The notes under the pieces were generated by a model that was given only the letters and a program-made list of their open reading frames with translations, had not been told where the DNA came from and did no database searches. DNA of 64,000 nt, from contig OX365947.1 in NCBI GenBank assembly GCA_947247005.1, positions 33,312,760-33,376,759 on the forward strand, read 5' to 3'. Source of the DNA: Spisula solida. Taxonomy: Eukaryota; Mollusca; Bivalvia; Venerida; Mactridae. The translations under genes and the position numbers were made by a program. Each line of letters opens with the position of its first letter. Positions within the stretch are counted from its first letter, which is position 1. Below are positions 1 through 14,500 of this stretch, one piece after another.

Positions 1-3000
1 ACACTTCCGCTTTCGTATGTTGACATTCTGTGTACATAGATACACGAAGAACTGAGTCCGTACGAGTCATCTTCCCTGTGGAAAACAAGAAAGTCATTGT
101 CTATCAATTGGAACTTTTATAAACATAGTGAAACTAGAAGGGTATTGAACACAAAAATGCATCATAACTCTAGTAATATTCATCGGACCTAACAATCCAG
201 ACAATATACACAACTAGGCTTGGTACAAACTGTTTATGTGAAGTTTCATTGAAATCAGACCAGTGGTTTAAGAGAACTAGCGTTGACAAACTGTGTATCA
301 GACATCCAGACACGTCCAGCACAAAGTCAATATGTCGGTCCCACTATATGTAGGAGAAATAATTCCTGTGTACTGCCACTACTGGCCAAGTACAAATCTC
401 AGCTGAATGAGATTTTAAATTTAAACAGAGTTTTGTTTGAGACAAATTAGACAATTAGTAAGTTGTACCCTTAAAATGCAACTGTAATAAACTCAGAACA
501 ATGTTTCTGTTCAGTGATCCAAATTTTGAGTCTGATCTTTCAAAGAAATATTAATTCAAAGATTTATAAGAACATTTTAGCTGAGATTCAGCTAAGATAG
601 GGATACTTCGGGAGATTGGGCCCTGTTTTACTACTATTGTACAAGTTTTTCATAATTTTACATGCAAATATTAAAGTAACAAGACTGCTTTCAGTAAACG
701 CTCATGGCCCGGTGGAAGCCCTGTTCATAAAAACAAGCTAAGTTAAAATGTTGGATAGACTTACATGGCCTTGACAATGTAAGGTGTTTATGATGGTAAA
801 CAAGTATGAAGTTTGAAAGCAATGCCTTCATGGACATCAAAAATATATGAGTTCCCACACCTTTAAAGTTTTGGTTAACATTTTTGGACAGACAGACTAA
901 AGGACGGATGGATAAGACAGTAGATGCTGGGACATAAGAAACTTGCTGCAGTTTATTTTATGAGAAATGGGGCATACACTTCCCAAATATAGAATTTGTT
1001 CAATCTTTGTATATATGAACACAGAATCGTGTTAGATATTGTAAAATGCAAAGAATTTAGCCTTATCCTAACCTTTATGCATGAATATATTACAAGGTTC
1101 TTGCATTGAATATATGAATTTCCGCGAGCATATAGTGCAATATCGGTCCTTTAGATTTGTGTTTGTATCACACTTTGAGTGTCTTCGTGATACTCAATGC
1201 TTATGAATACATACAACAGTGGTTATGAATATGGACAAGCAATCAGCTGTTAAATTATGCTTATAGAAGGTCAAGTATTCAGTCAAATTTTCTGTGCAAG
1301 TTAAGAGGTAACTCACTTGAATATGCAAATTTGAAAACAAATTTGTAGAGCAGAAAACTGCTAAACAAGCATGGTGTCCTATCATTTTATTCAGCTTGTT
1401 TCATAGATTCAAAGCGGAATCAACACACATTCAATATCCTCTACATATTTACCAATAGAATGTTCGGACTCCAGGCAGAAGTAATTCCCAACTTTGACCA
1501 AAGTCTCTGGATAAATATAACTGAAATAAGAAAGATAATACTTTTTAATATACTATCATATAGTGCAGAACAACCCCTTGAAAAATCACTTCAACAAACA
1601 TATACATGTATAATTATTAACGGTTGCAGCAAGACTATTGGAATGCATCAAGCCATTTGGCTATGGAGGAGCATGAGATGAAGCATCAATGCCCGATTGG
1701 CGATGTCTAAGTCTGGCTTTCGAATTCAAGTTTAAAGTAGCATTTTTTTACACTGCTACGTACCAGTCTACCTCTTATCTCGTCTATTTTTAGACTTCAA
1801 GCAATATGTGGAAACGCAGTAAACAACATGTACAATTTTGCATAAACTGTTACATACAGCTTTCAAGTAGAGTTGGTTAGGTTAGGTTAGGAGTTTAATT
1901 GATTGTGGTGATTAAATTTTGTGGTCAAGCTAAACCACGAAATCAACGAAAATTCAACCACCATGAAAAATTAGGCTTTTACGGGATAAGAAACATCTGG
2001 TACATTTTAGGGTTACTGATCTAGCAGAGAAGACTGCATTTAACAGCTATCAAAGAGCGTGAGTTCTTACGACATACAAAGCCAGGGACATATGTCATCT
2101 ACATGCTGTATGTGGAAACGCAGTAAACACCGTATACAATTTTACATAAACTGCATAGCTTCAAGAAAGAAATGAATAACAAAATGAAATAAATCATATC
2201 AAGGAAATTTGTTTAGCGGTAAACATAATTTATCCATTGTTTATTCAAGGCTTTATGATCACTTTATATCATGGACCTGTTACTGTAACATAGTAAAATT
2301 TAATGACTTTATGACTGTAATATAGACATAGTTACTGTACAATTAATTTGGTGAAACGAAAAAGTATCAGTCCAAAATTTGATTAATTTTGATTGTATGT
2401 CAGAGATTATTCAAACGGTATTTATTTTTGCTATAGTTTACAGTTTCACAACAATAATACTGATAGTATCTGTCCCTAGCAGGTATTGTACTTAGCACTT
2501 TATCCTAATGTCAAACTGTTCTTGATATTCACCAGATCATCCTTAGGTCAATGTCCTTAAGACTGACAAGGTCAAAGTTGATTAATTCATTCCATACAAC
2601 AAAACTACTTATATGGTCAGAAACAGCATGTCAAGTTTAATTATGTCATGGCATGTTCATTTAAGTGTTTAAAGAATCAGATAAACTATCAAATGAAATT
2701 TTCAAGGCCATCCTCACAGTGTATAAACGAGTCAACTTCCCGTTATCGCAATAAGGAGTACATGTTGAATTGTATAGTCATGCAATAAGTCGTACAGTGA
2801 TAGGAAATCACCGGATGTTTCAATCACAATAAGGAGTACAATCATGTTGAATTGTATAGTATCCTAAAAAGTCGTACAGTGATTTGGTTTATACCCAGTG
2901 ATCCTTATACTGTAAGTTTCCACTTTTGGCTCTAGTCATTTTTTTTATTAATGTCTGTAATTATGCATGAAATGTATGTATACATATATTTTATTTCTTG

Positions 3001-3637
3001 CTTAGAATTAATATGTTTAAACTTTAATCTAAGGCTATCCAAAAAGATGTCTTTTACTAAATCCTACCTACCAATGAAAACAATTTCAAATTCAATTAAG
3101 AAATTTAAAATAATTTTTGAAGCAGAAAAAAAAAAATATATAGGCCTACTGGGCAAGGTGACATGAATTTGTAAGACAAGACATAAACTCATGAAACACA
3201 GTAGCCTGAACTATACCTATAAATAATAACAAGACACATAAAATGCCAATACCAGCTTAATTGCTCAGAAGAATATGGTAAACGGTATATGGTACATGTT
3301 CAGTTTAAAAGTACAATTTCCTACATAATGCTGCTAAAACTTGATTTATAACTAGATAACAATGATAGTTGAATATGCCTGGCTGAGCTATGTATTCAAA
3401 CAGTGTCTTCTTACAGATATGTTCAAATTCATGCAGATTTCTTTTAAATATTATGCATAATAGGTGTAATAGCGGTACAAGGCAGATACTCAGATGATCA
3501 TGTTATTTTGAAGGTATCCCCTTTCAATAGTAATGTCAAGGCTGAATAACATGGATAAATAACATATGACTATGACACTAACTAACACATGATACTCACT
3601 AACTAACACATGATACTATCAAATTTTGGGTATACAT
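1..3637. other. Intronic/non-coding stretch with old dispersed repeats
   Basis: No exon was recognised. About 90-300 holds a degenerate dispersed repeat related to the one at 11210-11700 (shared pattern: atAACTC, GTTTCATTGAA, 'GACCA-TGGT'). 2748-2800 and 2826-2884 are a diverged direct duplication (CAATAAGGAGTACA ... GTCGTACAGTGAT). A duplicated 'CTAACTAACACATGATACT' occurs near 3580-3618. If the SORL1-like gene continues left, this is intron 4. Confidence 0.5.
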
Positions 3638-3800
3638 TACAGAACATCCTTTGGTAGCTACAAATATTGGCCAATGTTTATAGGTTGTTACTCTAAAGAG
3701 GTTAAATTTACAGTAAATATTGGCTCATGGAAATTTTGAAGGTGTTGTTATAGAGAGGCTGTTGCTCTAAAGAGGGCTGCCCTGGAGAGGTTGTACTGTA
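3638..3800. mobile_element. Pogo/Tigger-like MITE, copy 1
   Basis: Ends TACAGAACATCC and AGAGGTTGTACTGTA are imperfect inverted repeats with TA at both edges, as for pogo/Tigger-type elements. Its interior (GCTACAAATATTGGCCAATG) matches the element at 28971-29140. Confidence 0.55.
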
Positions 3801-3862
3801 TTAATGTCTGACTACAAATAGGTTATGTTTATGTAATGTTAACTTTATATTTCAACTATAAG

Positions 3863-4085
3863 TATAGTCCAGTCAGGATAATAATCCAGTGACGCAGCGA
3901 GCGGTACGTCGAGTCCACTATAACGGTGTAAAACCAATTATAAAGGCTTATACTGTACAAACAACTTTAATTTCAATGCTAAACTAACATACTAAACTTC
4001 GCTCTACCCGTTTAGACAATGGTTGAGATTTTTTGCATACACATAAACTGCAACGTCACAAGCACAATATCCTAACTGGACTATA
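3863..4085. mobile_element. MITE with TATAGTCCAG termini, copy 1
   Basis: 223 bp with near-perfect terminal inverted repeats: TATAGTCCAGTCAGGATA on the left, ATATCCTAACTGGACTATA on the right. The interior matches 13593-13915 in inverse orientation (ACGGTGTAAAACCAA, CAATGGTTG, CACATAAAC). It has no coding capacity. Confidence 0.8.
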
Positions 4086-4346
4086 ACTATTGATTTGAAA
4101 TGTGCATGCTTGTTTTGTTGCAGTATGAACAAGAGATAAGAAAGGTACATGATTATCTAGGTACACCTAACAAACCCGGATGTTTCAGACAGCATGATCA
4201 CATTAGTACTTGTATCAATGCAGAAACATGTAAAATTTCATCAATTTTGATAAACTTACTTTTTTGTAATTTCATGTGGTTGAAAATTCATGATTTAAAT
4301 ACATTTGAAGAAAAAATTCACATGTATTTTAACCTTTCATATTTTT

Positions 4347-4605
4347 CAGGGGTGTCAACAGGGCCAATTTAAAAATCAGGAAAATCGTATATATTTTTGC
4401 CAAACAAGAGGCCTTTAATGACATTGTTTTCATAATTAATTCAGTTTTTAGTAAGAAAATCCTTCAGAGCAGATTCAATATCATAACTTAGCCATTTCTT
4501 GAGATATTTTCATCAAATATTATTTATTTTGATCCGAAATCATAGACAAATTCTATGATAGACAAATCCAGAATTCAGGATTAATCAGGAATATTGACAC
4601 CCCTG
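4347..4605. mobile_element. hAT-like MITE with duplicated TATTTTT target
   Basis: Starts CAGGGGTGTCAA and ends TTGACACCCCTG (12-bp perfect inverted repeats). TATTTTT directly flanks both ends (4340-4346 and 4606-4612). The termini and a 7- to 8-bp duplication suit the hAT superfamily. Confidence 0.8.
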
Positions 4606-5384
4606 TATTTTTGTAGACAGGGAAAAGGTTCAATTCTAATCACAAAATTAATTTCAACCAGTTTTGCCATATTATATAATACTGTAAAATCATTTAATTT
4701 CAATGATACAAAATTTCGTGGTTTTGGTGAAAAATATCATTTTGTGGGGACGTAATTTCAAAGATTTTGGATTTGATGGTGCATTCCACATGTTAGACAT
4801 ACTTTTTCCATGACATTTCCATGACATTTGATTGTCATACTCCCATACATGCCAGATCTCCTGCATCATGCGTGAGTCTCCTGCATTTGAGACTCTACTC
4901 CTGCATGATCAGAGGCCAATTTATTAAATCTCACGCATTTCGCGGACAAACTGGAATCTGACATTTTTTGTTTACATTATGAAAATGATGACAAATATTA
5001 GTTTAAATTGCTACATGAAGCATGCATGGTATTGTTATCAAATTAAGATAAGTGAAAACAGCATATATACTTCAATACTTTAAGTCTAAAGTTTCAGCAA
5101 GAAAATCTAAAATGCAATCTCCTGCATTTCCATCACCAATCCCATGCAAAGGGGTCTGCGAAACATGGCATGTATGTACTCCAAAAACTTTCCATACTAA
5201 CTTTCTAAATAACAAATTTTTCTATGTTGCCATGAACTTATTTCCTGTGAATTCTTACATTTTTATTAGAAATTCCATGACTATATATCTATGACAAAAT
5301 CAATGAAAATTGTTTTTGTATTTATTCCAGGCAAAACAAATTTTCTATACTCCAGGTTTGTGTACCCTGTGTTTAAATACTTAC

Positions 5385-5549
5385 ATCTGAGCTTCCGGAA
5401 GATTGATAATCCATACCCAGTACATGAGTGAAGTTTGTTTTGTGGAACATGAGCTTGGCTGGTTTGAAGGGCACTTGCTGACGACTGACAGTAGCACCGA
5501 AATCCCGTGTGGTGAATGTGTAATTATTATGTTCATCTGTGAAAACATA
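5385..5549 (-). CDS. SORL1: SORL1-like exon 4: VPS10 propeller
   Basis: 165-bp phase-0 exon, acceptor GTATTTCAG|TATGTT, donor TCAGAT|GTAAGT. It encodes YVFTDEHNNYTFTTRDFG, then VPFKPAKLMFHKTNFTHVLG, matching SORL1's RYIFADAYAQYLWITFDF and FRAADLLLHSKASNLLLG in order and spacing. Residues before the TAT codon are intron. The plus-strand 149-codon reading frame over this exon is an antisense shadow. Confidence 0.8.
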
Positions 5550-8500
5550 CTGAAATACAAGATAAGGGTTATGTATCAATACAAAGTCTACTTGCCAACT
5601 GTGTGTCCACTCGGTGTAAAACACACTTCTCTGATTATGAGTAATACTGGGTGCCAATTGGAGTCACAGCACATTGGCTTAAGACCCTATCAGGTACCTA
5701 TTCCAACCTGGGTTAAGAAGAGCATTGAAGGCAGCTCTTGCTCAGAGAAATGTCTCATTTGTAACTTAAGTTATTCAACCAAAACCACAAGTTTGACATC
5801 GAGACCTAGCTGCCCACCCAAAAATGATATGGCATATTTAGGACTGTACTAAATGCATGAGAACATCGCTTTTTACCCATTTTCAATCATATCCCTTAGA
5901 GAAAAATCATTAGTAAACACTTAAGACAGCTGCTTTTTAATCATACTGAATACAGTGAATAGATGAATGTTAGATCTAACATGAGACAATCACTTTTTAC
6001 TATATTGCTTTTTGCCATTATGAAATAAATGCCTGAAGTGATATCAATAATGACATATTGTGGGTTAACATGAGAGACACAGATTGGGAAATGTCAATAC
6101 TACAACTACCGGTATATTGAATTTCATTATACTGATGCTAACTTACAGGGAATTTGTCCACCTTGCAAATTGAGCAGTGGCAATTTTGTCTACCTTGCAA
6201 AATTGAGCATTGGCGATTTTGTCCACCTTGCAAAATTGATCATTGGCGATTTTGTCCACCTTGCAAAATTGAGCAGTGGCGATTTTGTCCACCTTGCAAA
6301 ATTGATCATTGGCAATTTTGTCCACCTTGCAAAATTAATCATTGGCAATTTTGTCCACCTTGCAAAATTGAGCATTGGCGATTTTGTCCACCTTGAAAAA
6401 TTGAGCATTGGCGATTTTGTCCACCTTGCAAAATTGATCATTGGCGATTTTGTCCACCTTGCGAAATTGAGCATTGGAGAATCTGTCCACCTAGCAAAAT
6501 TGAGCAGTGGCGATTTTGTCACTCAAACTAAACAATGTTCCTGAATTTTCAACGAGTACTAGTTTCCGCAGGACGGTATCTTCCAGTCAAGCTAATGAGA
6601 GTCTCCACATCAAACAGGCTACATGTCCTAACTTTAACATGTACAATAAAATCATCATTACACATGTATCCTGCTTTAACACATGAGCAGTATAACTAAG
6701 ACTTATCGATACTAAACATGAATTACATGTTTATAACACACATATCGCTATCAGCATATCTACCCATTAATGTCAATGTTAAACTTCCCTTAACTTATTA
6801 TGAAACTGAATCAATACATTATTATGAGTTTTTTTATTTATCATGTCGATTACATTCTTATTTCTTTTTTTTACCATAAAAAAATTTACATCTTAGATAC
6901 AAAAGAGACCTTAACAATAATTAGACCTAGGTATTTAAATTATTAATTTAATAACATTGTAAACAGGTACCACACTCATCTGCTTTTAAGTAGACAAAAT
7001 GACTAACACATGTTACATGCATTACGAAATGTGCAGGCCTCAATAAATCTACTAGTCTGCTTGTCCTGCACATTTTTCCTTCTTTATCTATATAGAAGGA
7101 CGAGTAAGATTTTGGGGTTTTCTTCTTTGTCTATATCGCAGGACTAGTGCTTTCAAAAATATTTGTTGAGGCCTGGCCTCAATTCCACGAAAAAACTTAA
7201 GTTATTGCTCAGCTGAGACTGTTATTTTGAATTTGTTATATGACTACAATTATAGTCTTGTGAAGTACATTGCTACCAGAAACTGTGTATTTATTGCTAA
7301 ATATTGATTTAGAAGGTGATTTTTGCATGAAATGCTCATGGAAATTCAACAGTAAAGAACAATAAAAAACTTTGTACTTGAGCTTGTTATAACAGACTTA
7401 AGTTTTTTATTTATATAACTTTAAAGCACTATTTTCTGTAAAAATCGGACTTATTTTGTATTGCTCTATTAAATTTTAGGGGTGAGCCGATACATCAAAA
7501 TATCGATGCATTGCGATCTCGAGTGTCCCGATAGTATGGATCGTTAGTAAAAGTATCGATCCAATAACTATCGCCGATACTTAGCCCAACTATCGATAGT
7601 TACGATAGTTTAAATAAAATGTATTATTACATTAAAACAATTTCCGTTCTCGTTAAAAAACTAATTTTAGATAATCATACGCACCAAAACTGCCAAAAAG
7701 TACCAATATTGCAATCGTTCTTCCATTGAACATGATAAAAACTTGAATTGTATTAATCTATTTCTGTTAAACTCATTTTAAATCATTTCCACAAATTGTA
7801 GATTAGTCTGTTGTACAACGAAGTGATATCTAACACAGTGCAAATTTGCATTTACAAGTTAATCTATGGTTTTCCAATCTTGGCAATAACTATTGCAATA
7901 GTATCGCAATAGTTACCAGCAATACAATAGTATCGCAATAGTTCTTTCAGCAATAGCAATAGTATTGCAATAGTCAAAAATGGACTCGATAGTCACCCCT
8001 ATTAAATTTGCATCTAATTGTGATGTTACAATATATAAAAGTATACATTAACGTCATTTACCCAACAAAATACGTTTTTAAAATAGCAGTCTCAGCTGAG
8101 CAATAACTTAAGTTTTTTCGTGGAATTGGGGCCAAATGTATTTTCTGAAAATGGCAACAGCTTGTACTTTGTTGAATGTGAAGATTATTAGCTGTCCTTT
8201 ATTATCACATGTTTTCATACATGTTATATTTTCAGATGGTATATAATGACATATTTGCCTAAGCAGGGCCTTTTTAAAGGAGACTGAGGTAAAAACAAGA
8301 GATTGTCGTTTGAACTCTTTCTTTTACGTGAAACAAACTAATTCGTCATAAAGAAAAGAAGACCCTTTGTCCCACACCTGTCATAGTAGTACAATCCCTT
8401 ATAGTAACCTATACGTAATCATTTTTGTCAAAGATTCATGAAAATCGCATGAAAATGCAGCCTTTATAGCGTGCACAAGGTTTTAATATTATTTGAACGA

Positions 8501-11500
8501 GTTACCTAATTTCATCCCAGATGACCCATATTCAAAATTGACCAAGATTTAATTAAGACAAACATTCTGATCAACTTTCAAGAAGACCCGGTAAAAATAC
8601 AGCCTACATAGCATACCTATTACTAAAGGCCTTTTTATGATGGGATCTAGAATACCTACTTATTGACCCTGATACTTATTGGAAATTATTGGAGACACAG
8701 CGGTATTATAACACAGAGGCATGTAAGGGTAGTACCATGGAGTAAAGGGTTAATGACACATAGTTAAAACACTGATGGAACGACACTAGCACTGGTCCGC
8801 TGGTCCGAGACCAGTGGAAATCCAGAAGGACCAGTGAAAATTCTGGAGGACCAGTAACTGTCTTATTTACGAATTTGGCGCTTTTGCCCTGTCGGACCAG
8901 TGGCCAAAATAGTCTAGGCCTGGTTCCTGGAACGTGTAAGGGCAGTACCATGGAGTAAAGGGTTAATGACACATAGTTGAAACACTGATGGAACGTGTAA
9001 GGGCAGTACCATGGAGTAAAGGGTTAATGACACATAGTTAAAACACTGATGGAACGTGTAAGGGCAGTACTATGGAGTAAAGGGTTAATGACACATAGTT
9101 AAAACACTGATGGAACATGTAAGGGCAGTACTATGGAGTAAAGGGTCAATGACACATAGTTAAAACACTGATGGAACATGAAAGGGCAGTACCATGGAGT
9201 AAAGGGTTAATGACACATAGTTAAAACACTGATGGAACGTGTAAAGGCAGTACTTTGGAGTAAAGGGTTAATGACACATAGTTAAAACACTGATGGAACG
9301 TGTAAGGGCAGTACCATGAAGTAAAGGGTTAATGACATATAGTTAAAACACTGATGGAACGTGTAAGGGCAGTTCCATGGAGTAAAGGGTTAATGATACA
9401 GAGTTAAAACACTGATGGAACGTGTAAGGGCAGTACCATGGAGTAAAGGGTTAATGACACAAAGTTAAAACACTGATGGAAGGTGTAAGGGCAGTACCAT
9501 GGAGTAAAGGGTTAATGACACAAAGTTAAAACACTGATGGAACGTGTCAGGACAGTACCATTGAGTAAAGGGTTAATGACACATAGTTAAAACACTGATG
9601 GAACATGTAAGGGCAGTACTATGGAGTAAAGGATTAATGACACAAAGTTAAAACACTGATGGAACGTGTCAGGACAGTACTATGGAGTAAAGGGTTAATG
9701 ACACAAAGTTAAAACACTGATGGAACGTGTCAGGACAGTACCATGGAGTAAAGGGTTAATGACACAAAGTTAAAACACTGATGGAACATGTAAGGGCAGT
9801 ACTATGGAGTAAAGGGTTAATGACACAAAGTTAAAACACTGATGGAACGTGTCAGGACAGTACCATGGAGTAAAGGGTTAATGACACATAGTTAAAACAC
9901 TGATGGAACATGTAAGGGCAGTACTATGGAGTAAAGGGTTAATGACACAAAGTTAAAACACTGATGGAACATGTAAGGGCAGTACTATGGAGTAAAGGGT
10001 TAATGACACAAAGTTAAAACACTGATGGAACGTGTCAGGACAGTACTATGGAGTAAAGGGTTAATGACACAACGTTAAAACACTGATGGAACGTGTCAGG
10101 ACAGTACCATGGAGTAAAGGGTTAATGACACAAAGTTAAAACACTGATGGAACGTGTCAGGACAGTACCATGGAGTAAAGGGTTAATGACATAAAGTTAA
10201 AACACTGATGGAACATGTAAGGGCAGTACTATGGAGTAAAGGGTTAATAACACAAAGTTAAAACACTGATGGAACGTGTCAGGACAGTACTATGGAGTAA
10301 AGGGTTAATGACACAACGTTAAAACACTGATGGAACGTGTCAGGACAGTACCATGGAGTAAAGGGTTAATGACACAAAGTTAAAACACTGATGGAACATG
10401 TAAGGGCAGTACTATGGCGTAAAGGGTTAATGACACAAAGTTAAAACACTGATGGAACGTGTCAGGACAGTACCATGGAGTAAAGGGTTAATGACACATA
10501 GTTAAAACACTGATGGAACGTGTAAGGGCAGTACCATGGAGTAAAGGGTTAATGACACATAGTTAAAACACTGATGGAACATGTAAGGGCAGTACTATGG
10601 AGTAAAGGGTTAATGATACATAGTTAAAACACTGATGGAACGTGTAAGGGCAGTACCATGGAGTAAAGGGTTATTGACACATAGTTGAAACACTGATGAA
10701 ATGTGAAGCTTAAAGCCTTATGTTACTTGGTTGTACATATATCCAACTCAAAATAGGGCTTGAAAAGGTGGAACCATGAAGGCAAGATGTTAAAAGACTT
10801 ACATGACTATTTAGTATGGGACTATTGAAGTAACTGGATATAACTGCTGGTTGTCCATTAGGCAATGTTAGCTTGTCATCAATGGTGGTAAAACTTTCAC
10901 CGTAGTTATGGGATATGTAGACATGAGATGAAGAGACGGAATGGAGAGCGGTATCAATCTCTACACCTGCAATAAACAAACAATCACATTTCGTTAAGAT
11001 TTCGCAGAGAAGGCTTGATTTAAATTTGAGGCAGTCAAAACAGTTATTTCATCAATTATAAGAAGCGCATTATCTGAGTTTTAAGATGGCCAAAGTTGCA
11101 GTTGAGTTGAGACAGGTACTTTATCATACAGCCACCTCTAAATGACAACTCTGAAACAAACTATAACAACATTTTACATTGTTTTATTACTTTATCATGA
11201 TAGCAAATCAAACAGAACTTTTTTGGAAAGGGTTTTTGAAACAAAAATGGGTATAACTCAAGTAACAATCATCTGATCTAATTAATTCCTGAGAAAATGC
11301 ACAAACAGACTTGGAGTTGGTTACGAGTTGTTCATATGAAATTTCATTGAAGCCTGACCAATGGTGAAGGTATGATGACACATGTGGGACATAGGACAGA
11401 ACTATTTTATTTATCACTTGCACATATGTTGGTTATCATGCACATGTGTTAATACCACACGCGCATGTAAAAGTTGATAAAAGTTTCAATGAAATCCACC

Positions 11501-14500
11501 CAATAATTAAGAAGAGCAAGTGCAGTTAAACATATTTTTGAATGGTAAAGGGCTATTACTCCAACGAAATATTCTAACAATATGACTTGTACAACTTGGC
11601 TTGGTTCATAATACTATTTACATTAAGTTTATCTACATCAGACCACTGATTAAGGAGAACAAGTGTGGACAAACTTATTTTTGATGATTAAATATAATAA
11701 TAATGGGCCATAATGTAATGGAGAACAAGTAATTAAGAATTGCAAGCAATACAGAAGTCCCCTACCAGTTTTAAGCCATTTTCAATGTTTCTGTTGCCAT
11801 AGCAACCACAATTTTGGTCAGGATCAAAATATTTTTGGATGTGCATTATCCCCTTATTGCCCCCTATCCACATAGTTACCAAGTTTCATAAACCTAGCTT
11901 GGAAAGTGTTTGATATGTCAGGATCCAGATTTTTTGACTGAATGACGGACGGACTGACTGAAGAACGGAGGGAAAACCTATAGTCCCCTCCTGTCAAAAA
12001 CCGGTAGGGGACTAACAAGCATGGACAAAGTATCATACATGTATGTAGTAGTGTATTGCAAGCAGACATACCTTTAGTTAAAGCAAGGATCACGTTACTG
12101 TCCTTCCCTGCCCAATGAACAATCATCTGTGCATGGCTATCATTGAAGGCAAACTGTAAATGAAAAGATAAATACAATTAGACAATACTTAATTGATGCT
12201 CCATCATAAATCATGGGGGAAACTTGTGATGATGTGGTTATGGGGCGATGTAGAAAGTCAGCCCAATATGGCCACAGAGACAGGATATTGTGTGATATAT
12301 TACGTCAGCACTAACTTGTTGAAATTAAGCCAGTCTTAAAGTACATTACATACAGGAACTACTGTAATGATATTCCCTATATGTCTGCATTATGCAGGGC
12401 ATACACAAAGATGTTTCTCTCGTTTTTTAAACAAATTTCATTCAAATAAATTCAAGATAGGATTGAAAACAAAAGACATAGAAGCAGTAACTACTGGTAT
12501 CCTTGGTTTGCCATCACCACAATAATGGTGGTCAGTTGACCAGAATTCATGGAAATAATTATCAATCTGTAGTTGACTGCAAGCAACAGATACATATGCA
12601 CCATAGTACAGATATTTGAGCTCGATCATCAACCTTCTTTTAGCATAATTTAACAGCTGATATCTTGTCTACTATAAGTTTAATCTGGGCTGTGTTTTCA
12701 TAAGTGAAGTGTAATTAATGCAAAGGTAAATCTACAGGACAATATTGCACAAAAATTGATATATTCAATGCAAGAACCTTGTAATATATTCATGCATAAG
12801 GTTAGGATCAAGTCAATTTCTCTGTACTATAATTTAGAATAAAACACAGATTGTCTGAGACTCGGTGTGACAGTATTGTGATATTATAACTGCACTATAG
12901 TGCACCCATGATAATAAGAAAGGGGGGGGAGGAATTTAGTATATTCCACAAAGGTGGATTAATCAGTTGAGCACGATTTATCAGTGATGTTTTTAGAACA
13001 GAACAGACCGTCTGTTTAATTGATAAAACCAATTGTACAAAACTGACCATACCGTATCTGTTTAATTTATAAAACTAATTGGGCAGTTGTTCATGTTTGT
13101 AAACATCACATTATCCTAGGCCCACTATAGATGGGCAGGATTTGTCACTCACATTTTATAACTGTCAACTATCAGCAAAACTAATCACATGAAAAGATTC
13201 TATCATTGCACAATTGTATTATCGTTTTATGATATTTTTGCCATGTACATATTACGCTTCATTACTTGTTATATTCATCTATTACCAAACTGAATACTAA
13301 CTATAAATAACTGCATGATCAGGTGTGTATAACCTTAAAGTACATATTATACAGTAGTACAGTAACTAGGTCAGGGTTAGTATTGTACTTTTAAATATTG
13401 TCTTGATACTTCTTCAATATAAACATCATGAACACTATCACACAATCAAGTCATTGAATTGATAGGGAAGTAGGACGGATGTGCAAAGTTTCTCAGAAAT
13501 AAATAAGATGGAGAAACCAGATATAGTACAATGTTGAGACAGGTTGCTAAATTTTTCACTCCTGTGAAAAAGAGTTCTTATATTTTAGAGCTTACAGTCC
13601 AGTTAGGATATGGTGACAGTACTGCCCTGCGTTCAAGGAAAAATCATGTGACGCACGTTTCATACCTGTAACATACCAGGTACGAAACGTGTGTCACGTT
13701 ATTTTTCCTTGAACGCAGGGCAGACATAGTCGTTTATGTGTACACAAAATATTACAACCATTGCCTGAACAGGTAAAGTGAGTATGGCATGTTAGGATAG
13801 CATTGACATTATGGCTGTCTGTATTGTCTGTAAAAGTCTTTAAAGTTGGTTTTACACCGTAATATTGGATTTGACTGCTTCACCACTCTATTCTTATTAC
13901 CATGACTGGACTATATTTCAAGAAATGTTCTTGAGCATTAGATGGTCCATTGTTTTATTAGTCAGACTCGTAAAGGTGATCTTATAATCATTTAGGTGGT
14001 TTTAATTGAGTGAGGTTGTTTATATGATTGAGGTAATCTTACAATTGAGGAGACCTGTCTTTTAATTAAGGAAGTCGTTTAATTGAAGTCGTCGTATGAT
14101 TGTGTGGTCTTCCAATTGAGATGGTCTTATAATTGAGGTTGTCTTATGATTGAGGTGGTATTTTAATAGAGGTGATCTAATAAATGAGATGGTCTTATAC
14201 TAATAATTGAAGAGGTCTTTTACTAATAATTGAAGAGGTCTTTTACTAACAATTGAGGTGGTCTACCAATTGAGATGGTCTTACAATTGAGGTACTAGTC
14301 TTTTCACTTTTATGAGGTTTTACTGTACAGGATTTAACTTAAACATGACAGAATACCCTGGTCACACTCTATGTGCACTAATTTATTTATTTGTGGTTGT
14401 TATTTTATTTATTCATGGTTGTTATGACAATTCGTAAACTAATCCTGTTAAAAACTATCCAAATAGATTTTATAGTATTTCATAACATACTTATCCACCA

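Noticed and set aside
1872..1893. TTAGG repeats, possible telomere-like sequence
   Set aside because: Only three to four units of GGTTAGGTTAGG in unremarkable sequence. This is too short and is not the expected TTAGGG telomere of molluscs.
5403..5852. 149-codon plus-strand ORF
   Set aside because: It lies antisense to SORL1-like exon 4 (5385-5549), which has splice sites and a clear family match. The plus frame resembles nothing.
6143..6544. Repetitive protein genes of 124 and 110 codons on opposite strands
   Set aside because: Both are explained by the stop-poor 33-bp tandem unit. There is no start context, signal peptide or splice evidence.
8717..10698. CRISPR-like array
   Set aside because: Units are contiguous 61-mers without unique spacers, and the sequence is clearly eukaryotic.
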